Shown: positions 32,441 through 40,977, counted from the first letter of the stretch. The stretch is DNA of 64,000 nucleotides from UBA1941 sp046329555 (GCA_046329555.1 JAXLUK010000002.1:248001-312000), one strand, 5' to 3'. Notes: generated by a model not told the origin, from the letters alone. A program made the numbers and translations.

Positions 32441-35362
32441 TCAGGTAATGATGAAACATTTCTGGTTGGTAAAAAACGAGCCTTTATCATATACAAAGGG
32501 CAAAAACTTAGTCATGTTAGGGTATATGATTTTGGGCTTACTAAACTCCTCGATGTATGCGCAATTACGAAGGTTTGTCCAATGGTCGCCCTTGTCTTGC
32601 CTTTTTTCCAAAGCAATTTGAAATTTTAGCAGCCACTTATATACAGCTTTGTAATCTTTCTTTACATCAATCGGTTTTACTCCCTTAGCTTTTATACCAT
32701 TGTGAGTCGCGATTAACCACTTCCCCTTCCAATCCGGCACATACGCTTTTATATCCTCACCACGCAATATTGGTTTTATCATTTCTGCACTCTTGGGGTC
32801 TTCGGCTATTAATTTGTCGCGCACTTCGGCATCTATAATGAATGCTTCATTACAACCGGTCTTTATCCCATAGTTAATCTCTATGTCCCAATCTTTTAGT
32901 TGCTTTCCTTGATTGATAATTTTCTGAATCAAGTGATAGCTGTTTTTATCATAAGCAATCCAACTATTTGCTTGCGGGTGGTTTATCAAGATAGCGTTAT
33001 TGGCAACATAATGGGGTAGATATGGGTTTTGTGTAAAATCGTTGCCTATTCTGCAAATTTTAAGCAGTGGCTGTGGTGGGGCTTTTTGTAGAACTATAAT
33101 GTTGGTTAGTGTAGTAGCGCTTTCAAAAACCAACGCCATTCCAAAATCAATTACCTCCTTTACATGGCATTGGTTGCCAAAGTATTCTCTGGTTATGTAG
33201 CCGTAATCGGTTCGCATCCATTTATTTGAAGTAATAAAGCAGAGATGCCCGCCCGGATGGAGAATTTGAATCCCCCGCTCGTAAAACAATTGATATAAAT
33301 CGCCTCCTTTGGTAAAGGTTTTATACTTCTGTCTTTCAAGTGAGGTTTTTACTTCTTCGTTTAGTTTCTGAATTTGCACATAAGGTGGATTACCAATAAC
33401 AATATCAAATCCATTTTTTACAGAAGGGAAGAAGTACTCCGGCTTAAAGAAATCCACCTTTTTATTTTCAAACAAATTACGGTAGCTGTGCCAAATAGCT
33501 TGTTGTTTGCTGTAATCCTCTAAAGATTTTTCTAACTGCTTTAGTCTGCCTGCGGAAGCACTGTTTCTCTCCTTTCTCAATCGCTCAATAATTTGATTGA
33601 TGGCTTTATCATGAATGGCAGTTATTTCATTCAGGCATTGCCTTATACGGTTCTTTACGCCTGTTTTTTGTTTGTGTTCTGAATTGAAATACTGTTCAAT
33701 GGCTTCGGCAAATTCTTTTAATATATCACCTGACTGGTTTTTTACATACTCATCTTCGGGCACGTCCACCAAAGTATCGGCACAAACAAATTTAAAATCG
33801 AGGTTGGGCAGGGCTTTAATATCGGTGGGTTCTTCGTCCACCACTAAGCTAAGCCAGCAGCGCAGGCGGCTTAACTCTACCGCCATTGGTTGTATATCTA
33901 CTCCGTAGATGGAGTTTTGTATGGTATCGAGCTTTAGTTTGTAGTTTTTGCTTTTGGGGTGCAATTGCTGTTTTAGCGCCACTACTTTTTGCAGCACGCC
34001 AATAGGGAAAGCCCCCGAGCCGCAAGCGGGGTCGAGCACTTTTATTTTTACCAGTGCATCGCTCAGTTGCTTTTCGTGTTTTTCTAACTGCTCCGGCAAA
34101 TGCTGTGTATGCACAAAATCTTCCAGTACTTCATTCATAGTTTCGGGCAAAGCCAGCGAGGTTTTTAAATACTCGGCAATACTTTGCTCTACCATGTAGT
34201 CCACAATTTCGCGCGGGGTATAAAAAGAGCCGGTGGCTTTGCGGGCACTTTCGCCTGTTTCGGGGTTTTGCTCCGCCAACAGGTTTTCGAAAATGCGCCC
34301 GAGCATTTCGGGGTCAATGGCAATTTCTTCGTTGCTGCTGCTGTTTTCGTCCACCGTAAAGTTGTATCGCTCTAAGGTGTTGCCAAAGAAATCTTCAAAC
34401 CACTTGTTTTCAATATGCAGTTGCAGGTTATTTCGGTAGTCGGTTTCCTGCGCTTCGAACAAACCTCCGTTTAAAAACGGATAGCGGGCAATGGTTTTAG
34501 GTAAACCTCCCTTTCGTTCTTTTTCGGGTGTATTGAGCACATCAAAAAAGAGTGGCTCTAATAAATCCTGATAGTAGTTTGCTTTTTCGTGGGCCTTTAC
34601 TGCCTGTAAGGAAAGCGCATCTTCTTTCAGCACTTCTTTGCGCTTAAGAAACCAACAGAAAATAATTCGACCAATTAAGCGGATGGCAAACTGCACCCGG
34701 TCTTCATCAGTTCTAAACGGATTACCTTTACGACTAAGCTGCGCTATTAACTGCTCATAGGCTCCTTTGATTTCGTTATAGAAATTGCGGTTGACAATAG
34801 AAATATCAAACGCTTTCCAAAGCGTTTTCCAAAGGTCGGTAGGTTCAACAAACAGGCGATTGACTTTTGCCTGCACTTCGGTAAAAATGAAGTTGTAAGT
34901 TTTGTAGTAGGGTTGGTTGATTCCGAAAGAGAGGGTTTTCAGTACTACTTTTTTGCCCTCTTTAGCACTTAATACTACTTTAAGTTCGGTTTCGTTTTTG
35001 TTGCCAAAAAACCAAATGATGTAGCGGTTGGCTTCGGAACCGCGAATAAAACGGGTGGTTACTTTTTGTATTTGTGCTTTGTTGAGTGCCTCATCGTTTA
35101 AACGCACAAAAAAGAACAGCAATTGCGAAATGCTGCCACGCATTAAACTAATGGGGCGAATGTCTTTTTGATTGGTGAATTTGGGATGGTCTGCCACCAA
35201 ACGGAGGATTTCACCACCGAAGAGTTCCTGCTGCTGTGCAGTGGGCAGTAAACTTTCCCAGTTTACTTTTTCTTTAACTGCAAACTGTTCAATCACAGCT
35301 GCACTCAGTTCATCATACTGAAGTTTGGTTTTATTTTCTACAAGATGTTTTATGCTTGCCAT
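32441..35362 (-). CDS. Eco57I-like DNA adenine methyltransferase, phase-variable, truncated by TGA
   Basis: 973 residues up to the TGA; about 1074 if the C-terminal piece were read through. The N-terminal 350 residues are helical. Motif X is near GSFYTPREIVDYM (378-390), the AdoMet motif I is LDPACGSGAF (443-452), and the catalytic motif IV is NPPY (658-661), which marks N6-adenine methylation. A C-terminal target-recognition region (about 750-970) runs into the invertible segment. No clear PD-(D/E)xK nuclease is visible in the N-terminus, so cleavage may be done by the PLD-helicase upstream. The ATG overlaps the Fic stop by 1 bp (TAATG), so both are in one operon. Confidence 0.88.
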   Translation of the reverse strand: MASIKHLVENKTKLQYDELSAAVIEQFAVKEKVNWESLLPTAQQQELFGGEILRLVADHPKFTNQKDIRPISLMRGSISQLLFFFVRLNDEALNKAQIQKVTTRFIRGSEANRYIIWFFGNKNETELKVVLSAKEGKKVVLKTLSFGINQPYYKTYNFIFTEVQAKVNRLFVEPTDLWKTLWKAFDISIVNRNFYNEIKGAYEQLIAQLSRKGNPFRTDEDRVQFAIRLIGRIIFCWFLKRKEVLKEDALSLQAVKAHEKANYYQDLLEPLFFDVLNTPEKERKGGLPKTIARYPFLNGGLFEAQETDYRNNLQLHIENKWFEDFFGNTLERYNFTVDENSSSNEEIAIDPEMLGRIFENLLAEQNPETGESARKATGSFYTPREIVDYMVEQSIAEYLKTSLALPETMNEVLEDFVHTQHLPEQLEKHEKQLSDALVKIKVLDPACGSGAFPIGVLQKVVALKQQLHPKSKNYKLKLDTIQNSIYGVDIQPMAVELSRLRCWLSLVVDEEPTDIKALPNLDFKFVCADTLVDVPEDEYVKNQSGDILKEFAEAIEQYFNSEHKQKTGVKNRIRQCLNEITAIHDKAINQIIERLRKERNSASAGRLKQLEKSLEDYSKQQAIWHSYRNLFENKKVDFFKPEYFFPSVKNGFDIVIGNPPYVQIQKLNEEVKTSLERQKYKTFTKGGDLYQLFYERGIQILHPGGHLCFITSNKWMRTDYGYITREYFGNQCHVKEVIDFGMALVFESATTLTNIIVLQKAPPQPLLKICRIGNDFTQNPYLPHYVANNAILINHPQANSWIAYDKNSYHLIQKIINQGKQLKDWDIEINYGIKTGCNEAFIIDAEVRDKLIAEDPKSAEMIKPILRGEDIKAYVPDWKGKWLIATHNGIKAKGVKPIDVKKDYKAVYKWLLKFQIALEKRQDKGDHWTNLRNCAYIEEFSKPKIIYPNMTKFLPFVYDKGSFFTNQKCFIIT
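32465..32482 (-). repeat. Inverted repeat IR-R of invertible segment
   Basis: On the minus strand GGCTCGTTTTTTACCAAC, identical to IR-L. It encodes residues GSFFTN (about 961-966) of the methyltransferase. Confidence 0.93.
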
Positions 35363-36498
35363 TATCTTTCAAATAATTTGAGGTACCTCTCGAATAAGAA
35401 AATGCGGTTTCGTTTGAAACCGGTTTGCTCTTTCAAAATTTCGAGTCGCTGAAAATCTTTGATGATGTTGTTAGCAGTTGCTTTTGAAACGTTGAAATCT
35501 TCTTCAATATCAAGAGCGGTAATTACCGGATGCTTGTAAAGATGTGTGAGCAGTTGCTTTGCAAAGGGCAATTTCTTTCCAAGCGTGATGATTGTTTTGC
35601 CTTCAAGTTCCTCACGCAGCTTTAAAATCTCTTTGAAGGTGTCTGCTCCCTGCTTTGCTGTTTCCACCACTGCCACCAAAAAATATTTGATCCACTGTGT
35701 GAGGTTGTTTTTGCTCCTGACCACCGTGAGGTTATCGTAATATAGTTCTTTATTCTTCTCAAAGAAATCGGAGAGGTAAAGCGTGGGCTTGTGAAGTATC
35801 TTGTGCCTTACGAGGTAAAGCGTAATCATTAACCTTCCTAACCTTCCGTTACCGTCAAGGAACGGGTGAATGGTTTCAAACTGGTAATGAGCAATGGCAA
35901 TGCGAATGAGATGCGGCACATTAATGCTGTCATTGTTTACGAAGTTTTCAAGGTCACCCATGAGCGGGTCAACCTCCTCGTGAGGGGGCGGAATGAATAC
36001 AGCATCTTTGAGCGAACTGCCGCCAATCCAGTTTTGGCTTTTGCGGTATTCACCGGGCATCTTGTGCTTGCCTCTTACACCATCGAGCAAAACCTCATGG
36101 GTTTTGCGAAAGAGGCGACTTGAAAGCGGCAGATTTTCAAGTTCGGCAATGGCGAAGTTCATTGCTTCAATATAGTTCTGCACTTCCTGCCAATCATCCC
36201 GCTTTTCGGGATTGATGTCACGCTGCTTCTGAAGGGCTTCTTCAATGTGTGTTTGTGTTCCTTCAATGCGGCTGGACTTGGTTGCCTCTTTAACAATGTG
36301 CATACGGATGAACACCTCTACATCAGGCACGATAATGGAAAAGGCATCCAATGCACCGAGTTTGAGGTTTGCCTCCTCTAACAAGGTGTTGATTGCAGGG
36401 TCGCTGACAATCCACTCTTTGTTAATTCTCTCGGGCAAAAAACTCTTGTATTGAAACTGAGTTGAATACCTGCCCGCTTCAAACTCCTTAATGTCCAT
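35362..36498 (-). CDS. Fic-domain AMP-transferase with inhibitory motif and winged helix
   Basis: A 378-residue Fic protein. The active site is HPFLDGNGRLGR (211-222, catalytic H211). The N-terminal inhibitory helix carries the S-x3-E-G motif (S75-E79-G80 in SSRIEGT), placing it among class II, self-inhibited Fic proteins. A C-terminal winged helix (VITALDIEEDFNVSKATANN and following, about 325-378) could bind DNA. Fic enzymes transfer AMP to hydroxyls on target proteins. It precedes the methyltransferase with a 1-bp overlap, and direct repeats lie just upstream of its start. A regulatory role in the restriction system is inferred from context. Confidence 0.9.
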   Translation of the reverse strand: MDIKEFEAGRYSTQFQYKSFLPERINKEWIVSDPAINTLLEEANLKLGALDAFSIIVPDVEVFIRMHIVKEATKSSRIEGTQTHIEEALQKQRDINPEKRDDWQEVQNYIEAMNFAIAELENLPLSSRLFRKTHEVLLDGVRGKHKMPGEYRKSQNWIGGSSLKDAVFIPPPHEEVDPLMGDLENFVNNDSINVPHLIRIAIAHYQFETIHPFLDGNGRLGRLMITLYLVRHKILHKPTLYLSDFFEKNKELYYDNLTVVRSKNNLTQWIKYFLVAVVETAKQGADTFKEILKLREELEGKTIITLGKKLPFAKQLLTHLYKHPVITALDIEEDFNVSKATANNIIKDFQRLEILKEQTGFKRNRIFLFERYLKLFER

Positions 36499-36542
36499 TT
36501 TATTGACCTTTGCAAAAACTCTGCGAACTTAACCATAAATTT

Positions 36543-36640
36543 CCATAGTTTAAGCAAATCGATTTACTTAAACTATAAAAATCCATAGTTCAGGCAAATT
36601 CGTTTCTCAAAACTATACGAAAGCATAGTTTTAGAAAATA
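36543..36640. promoter_or_regulatory. Candidate operator: direct repeats upstream of fic–methyltransferase operon
   Basis: Two 23-bp direct repeats, CCATAGTTTAAGCAAATCGA-TTT (36543-36565) and CCATAGTTCAGGCAAATTCG-TTT (36583-36605), are spaced 40 bp apart. An inverted AAACTAT (36570-36576) sits between them and a partial copy GCATAGTTTTAG lies at 36623. They occupy the 146-bp gap between the helicase stop and the fic start, where the fic promoter must lie. The Fic protein's winged helix is a candidate binder. Confidence 0.6.
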
Positions 36641-36644
36641 ACCT

Positions 36645-39600
36645 TTACCCGGAATAATACCCAAACCACATTTCGGGGTCGGGCTTCCTTTCGGTTGCAC
36701 CATCTTTTACCAAATTAACGCTTAAAATAGCCAAGCTATCCAAGAAATCAAGCGATACCTGATTATCGTAACGCCTGAGATAAGAGCGCAAGCGATTTTC
36801 GAGCGCCAAATTTTTTGAGGTTAAAAGGTTTTGCAAGCGTTTAATATTGTCAGCAGAGTATCTATCCTGGTTTTCGTGAAGTATATTAAGCAGTTCCTGC
36901 TTGGCATTTTTCAAGCTACTGCCTCCGCTGCTTGTTTTTACGCCCATAAACTCTGAGAGGTCGGAATCTTCTACAGTAGATTGATATGCTTTTTGGGACT
37001 CAAAAACTTTTGAGGCGGTTTTAATGAGTTCTTCTTTTTCCTGAAAGGAAAGTTTTTCGGCTTTACGCTCTTCGTCAAAGCTGCGGATAAGGCGCAGGGC
37101 TTTTAGTTGGTTAGGTTCTTTTGCTACCCGGTTGCCATCGGTGCGGATGAACTCAAACTCGCCTTTTCCGATATTGAACACCAGTAGCTTTTCCAAATCC
37201 TTAAGGGAAGGAATGTCGCACCATTTATTGAAGTTCATTTGGCGCAGGATATCCTTCTGCTCATCGGTTGCTTTGCGCATAAACTCCCTCAGGTCGTTTT
37301 CAAACAGCTCGTCAAAAGCTAATTCATTTTCGCGCTCTAATTCTTCAATGGCCTGTCGCTGACGGTCTTTATCATCGGAGTAAATACTATCCATTAAACC
37401 GAACTGCCGGTCGGTTATTTGCTCGCCTAAAATGCTGCTATCGATACCCACCGAGCCACCGATGATTCGGATTTTTTGCTGCAACTTGACAAGCAGTTTT
37501 AGGAATTTATCTAACTGCGCCTCTGGACGGAAGTTGTGAATCTTTACTTCGCTGAATGATGAGCCCAATCGATTGATACGACCGTTGCGCTGAATCATTT
37601 TTACGGGGTTCCAGTGCAGGTCGTAGTTGATAATAATGCCGCAGTCCTGTAAGTTTTGTCCTTCACTTAACACATCGGTACTGCAAAGAATTTGCAAGGG
37701 AATTTTGCCGTTCACTTTGCCTTCTATCACTTCCTGCCGTTGAGCCACTGGAGCAAAACGCTGTACATAATTAGATTTTTCCTTGCCGTTTTTGCTTTTA
37801 AGGAAAGCAATTTCGTCTTTAGACAAGCTGATTTGGGCAAGGAAGTTATCATCTAACTTTTCTTTGAGGTAATCAACGGTGGTCGCGAAGTAGGAGAAGA
37901 TTAAGACCTTCTGCCCCTGCAATTCCCCCAGAAGTGATTTGAGCTTCTCTAACTTGGTGTCGGTTTTAATGCTGCCTAAAACTGTTTTAATGATAGCGAT
38001 TACATCTCGATCCTGCTTAATGAAATTACGGATATTGTCGGTGTTGAACTGCTCCAAACTAATTTCAGAAAAACCTTTCTGAGCCTTGTAGTTGCGGTCA
38101 TTTTCTGCTTTACGATTTTCGCGGGCTTCAAATGATTCCAACTCTTCTAAAATCAAATCAAATACATCTTCATCCTGTTCTTCTTCAATACGGTTGATTG
38201 CTTTTTGAACGATTTCGGGCCGGACAATGATTTTGTTCTGAAAAAAGAGCATTTCGAAATTACTGAGATAGGTTTCATATTTATCAATCCTTTTTTGGAA
38301 CGTATGAATGGAAGAATCGAAAGATTTGAACAACGACACTTTCATTACACCTGTAAGGTTTTTACGTGCGTTTGCCTGAACAGCTTCCTGCTCATTTGGC
38401 TCTAACTTTTCGCTGAGGTATGAATACGGAATAAGTTTAAGGTTCTTGATGGCGCGGTCAATGAAATGGAAAACCGATTCAAATTCGGTTTGGTTGATGC
38501 GCTTGCGCTTTTTAGATTCAAAGGCTTGGAAGAACTCAATCACTCCCTGAATTTCTTCCTGCTCTTCCTCTTTGTCGGTTAATTCCAAGGTAAAAGCATC
38601 ATATAAAGCCGGATTAATGGTTTCTAAGGAACGAAGTGTGTCGCTTATGGCTTTTCGTACTTCTTTGTTGTCTAACTCATACAACTCGTTTATCAATTTC
38701 TCTTCGGGAAAAATGATGGGTTTACCATTAAGCAAAGCATCCGGAAAATCTTTTTTTACCTGGTGTTTGGTTCGCTTTACCATTATTTTGTTGAGAATAG
38801 GATAGAGTTCAGAAAAAACATCTTCATTGTCAATGCGCTTGAACTCCTTTTGTGTTTGCCCGAAGAGCGTAAGCAAACTTTCAATACCAAAGTGCGCAAA
38901 GAATTTTTCATTGCCGCCTTTAGCCAACAAAATTTGGTTGGCAAGATCCTTAATACCGTTATTGACCGGAGTTGCCGAAAGCATCAAAACTTTAGGAAGC
39001 TCGTTGCAGATGGTGGGGTCGGTGAGCACAGCCAGCAAATTCATAAATGATTTGCTGCCTTGTGTTTTAAGGTTGTGGCTCTCATCTATTACCAATAAGT
39101 CAATTGCGGTGTTTCTTCCCGAGCTTTTTTTGTTGTAAAGCAGGTTCTGCCTTACTCGCTCAAAACTCTCGTCCATACCAAACTCTGTAATGGAGAAAAC
39201 AGGCGCATTGACTGTAATATCTTTAAGGTGTTTTTGCCAGTCCTCACGCAGTGAGGCGGGACAAACAATCACAACATTTTTCCGCTCGTAGTAGCCGATT
39301 CTCTCTATAATATCGCGGGCAATGTAGGATTTTCCCAAGCCCACTGAATCGCCTATTAAGCACATACCCACCTTTTTATCGTTCAACCGGTTCAATGCCT
39401 TAAGAACGCTTTCCTGCTGGAAAATGGTGAGTGTATTTTTACGTTCAAAAACTTCTTCGGTTTTCAACTTTTCTTCTATCTCAATATCTTCACCATAGAT
39501 TTCGTAAAGTATTCGGATGTAAATTTCGTAGGGAGAATAGGACAAGTTTCCAAACTTACTAAGCCCCAAAATATCTACTACAAATTTTCTATTCCAATCG

Positions 39601-40193
39601 ATACTATCCGGGTCATTCCATAATTTCTCAAACCAACTACGATGGCTTGGGTCGTGTTCCTGCGATTGTGGTATGTAGTTTACTATGCGGTGATCGTATT
39701 CAATATCGTTGAGTTCCGTATTACCCAACAAGCCGTTGCGTGTAAAATTAGAACTACCTATAATGCCAACTGCTTTTTCTCTTTCTGCTCCAACGATGTA
39801 GCATTTAGCATGGAGAAAACTCTTTTTGTATAGCTTAACTTTTATTCTGCCGTTGTCGAGATTTTCGGAAAGAAAGGCAACGGCTTCTTTAAATTCTTCT
39901 TTGAAAGGCAGCTCGCGTAAATCATCTTTGATAAATTTTTCAGGAAATGAGTTATCAAGCTGGCCCAAGCGGATTTTGGGTTCTTCTCCGATTAAGAAGC
40001 GAATTTCTGTATCGATACGCTCACCTAAGAATTTTCTAAAGGCAGGCAGCAGTTCTACCAGTGCGGGTAAATCCCAATAGCCAGAAGCAACTGAAAGTTG
40101 CGTATACGCACCTGAACAAAGGTGCTTATCTAAAAACGCCTTCAGCTGAAATTGCTCTTCGGAGTTATCAAGTATTTGCGGATTGGTTTGCAT
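36645..40193 (-). CDS. PLD-nuclease/SF2 (SNF2-like) helicase fusion
   Basis: 1182 residues. The N-terminus is a phospholipase-D-like nuclease domain: HAKCYIVG (H128, K130), then IIGSSNFTRNGLLGNTEL (N149, E160). A SNF2/RapA-type helicase follows: Walker A GDSVGLGKS (281-289), DESH (370-373), SATP (406-409), and in the C-terminal half LCSTDVLSEGQNLQ and the arginine-finger motif QRNGRINRLGS. Such PLD-helicases accompany DNA methyltransferases in several defence systems, where they act as ATP-dependent restriction enzymes. It is the first gene of the island's minus-strand run, upstream of the fic–methyltransferase operon. Confidence 0.92.
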   Translation of the reverse strand: MQTNPQILDNSEEQFQLKAFLDKHLCSGAYTQLSVASGYWDLPALVELLPAFRKFLGERIDTEIRFLIGEEPKIRLGQLDNSFPEKFIKDDLRELPFKEEFKEAVAFLSENLDNGRIKVKLYKKSFLHAKCYIVGAEREKAVGIIGSSNFTRNGLLGNTELNDIEYDHRIVNYIPQSQEHDPSHRSWFEKLWNDPDSIDWNRKFVVDILGLSKFGNLSYSPYEIYIRILYEIYGEDIEIEEKLKTEEVFERKNTLTIFQQESVLKALNRLNDKKVGMCLIGDSVGLGKSYIARDIIERIGYYERKNVVIVCPASLREDWQKHLKDITVNAPVFSITEFGMDESFERVRQNLLYNKKSSGRNTAIDLLVIDESHNLKTQGSKSFMNLLAVLTDPTICNELPKVLMLSATPVNNGIKDLANQILLAKGGNEKFFAHFGIESLLTLFGQTQKEFKRIDNEDVFSELYPILNKIMVKRTKHQVKKDFPDALLNGKPIIFPEEKLINELYELDNKEVRKAISDTLRSLETINPALYDAFTLELTDKEEEQEEIQGVIEFFQAFESKKRKRINQTEFESVFHFIDRAIKNLKLIPYSYLSEKLEPNEQEAVQANARKNLTGVMKVSLFKSFDSSIHTFQKRIDKYETYLSNFEMLFFQNKIIVRPEIVQKAINRIEEEQDEDVFDLILEELESFEARENRKAENDRNYKAQKGFSEISLEQFNTDNIRNFIKQDRDVIAIIKTVLGSIKTDTKLEKLKSLLGELQGQKVLIFSYFATTVDYLKEKLDDNFLAQISLSKDEIAFLKSKNGKEKSNYVQRFAPVAQRQEVIEGKVNGKIPLQILCSTDVLSEGQNLQDCGIIINYDLHWNPVKMIQRNGRINRLGSSFSEVKIHNFRPEAQLDKFLKLLVKLQQKIRIIGGSVGIDSSILGEQITDRQFGLMDSIYSDDKDRQRQAIEELERENELAFDELFENDLREFMRKATDEQKDILRQMNFNKWCDIPSLKDLEKLLVFNIGKGEFEFIRTDGNRVAKEPNQLKALRLIRSFDEERKAEKLSFQEKEELIKTASKVFESQKAYQSTVEDSDLSEFMGVKTSSGGSSLKNAKQELLNILHENQDRYSADNIKRLQNLLTSKNLALENRLRSYLRRYDNQVSLDFLDSLAILSVNLVKDGATERKPDPEMWFGYYSG

Positions 40194-40460
40194 GAAAATG
40201 AGTTGCTAAAATGCTTAAAAACGGGAATGTCCGTATGAAAAACGCTTTGCTAGAGACCAACCAATGTGTAGGATTTGAAGGCCTCCCAAGAAGAACGCAT
40301 TTCTTGAAGTTTTGCGGTTAACAATATTTGAAGTTAATAATATTGCCCCGTTTGCGTTCCTGGCCTGCTGTTGGCAGGAGTTAACCTTTACCTTGATTGT
40401 AGAATTACCGTACTGACAAGCAAATGCTGTTTTTCTGAGGGCTTAGATTGCAAACAACTC

Positions 40461-40787
40461 CCCCATGATTACACTTGTGCCAAGAAACCTTCCTTAAATG
40501 AAAAAGGGCTGTGTCCTTAAACACAACCCTTCTCTTTTTCTGCTCCCCCTCTTGGGCTTGAACCAAGGACCCCATGATTACACTTGTGCCAAGAAACCTT
40601 TCTTAAATGAAAAAGGGCTGTGTCCTTAAACACAACCCTTCTCTTTTTCTGCTCCCCCTCTTGGGCTTGAACCAAGGACCCCATGATTACACTTGTGCCA
40701 AGAAACCTTTCTTAAATGAAAAAGGGCTGTGTCCTTAAACACAACCCTTCTCTTTTTCTGCTCCCCCTCTTGGGCTTGAACCAAGGA
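40461..40787 (-). repeat. Three tandem 109-bp units derived from the 3' part of tRNA-Asn and its terminator
   Basis: Units start at 40461, 40570 and 40679; the tRNA itself continues the pattern at 40788. Each carries CCCCATGATTACACTTGTGC, an intrinsic terminator hairpin (AAGGGCTGTGT / ACACAACCCTT with one G-U-type mismatch) and the T-arm/acceptor half of tRNA-Asn. The copies are nearly identical. A diverged fourth copy lies at 29672-29782. The rest of the gap 40194-40460 shows nothing recognisable. Confidence 0.92.
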
Positions 40788-40834
40788 CCCCATGATTAAC
40801 AGTCATGTGCTCTAACCAGCTGAGCTAAGGAGGA
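40761..40834 (-). tRNA. tRNA-Asn (GTT)
   Basis: 74 nt without encoded CCA. The acceptor stem is TCCTCCT/AGGGGGA with discriminator G. The anticodon stem CATGA/TCATG holds loop CTGTTAA with anticodon GTT, and the T arm is CTTGG-TTCAAGC-CCAAG. Its 3' half is repeated downstream three times in tandem and once more 11 kb away, marking it as an integration target. Confidence 0.95.
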
Positions 40835-40840
40835 ATTCCG

Positions 40841-40912
40841 TACCGCGTGGGGGAATCGAACCCCCCTTTCATCCGTGAAAGGGACGTGTCCTAACCGATA
40901 GACGAACGCGGC
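40841..40912 (-). tRNA. tRNA-Glu (TTC)
   Basis: 72 nt. The acceptor stem is GCCGCGT/ACGCGGT, the anticodon stem CGTCC/GGATG with loop CTTTCAC (anticodon TTC), and the T arm GGGGG-TTCGATT-CCCCC. It is 6 bp upstream of tRNA-Asn and probably shares its transcript. Confidence 0.95.
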
Positions 40913-40977
40913 ATTTCCCTTGCGGGAGCGCAAAAATAAAGTTTTCGGTATAAAGTCCAAATTTTAACCCCTGAAAT

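Larger units (their letters stand above)
31794..32482. other. Invertible DNA segment carrying two alternative methyltransferase C-termini
   Basis: 689 bp bounded by perfect 18-bp inverted repeats. On the minus strand it holds the 3' end of the methyltransferase (32482 down to 32138). On the plus strand it holds a second, related 3' end (31794 to 32135). The two stop codons are 2 bp apart, tail to tail. Inversion would join residues 1-966 of the methyltransferase in frame to the alternative C-terminus. The adjacent serine invertase supports active switching. Seen: repeats, frames, homology. Inferred: inversion in living cells. Confidence 0.9.

Noticed and set aside
32441..32443. TGA as a selenocysteine or recoded sense codon
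   Set aside because: TGA is used as a normal stop elsewhere in the window (for example at 22035-22037 and 50716-50718), and the aligned codon in the other cassette is Gly (GGA), pointing to a point mutation.
40461..40787. CRISPR-like array
   Set aside because: The repeats are 109 bp, contiguous without unique spacers, and derived from a tRNA and terminator; no cas genes are nearby.
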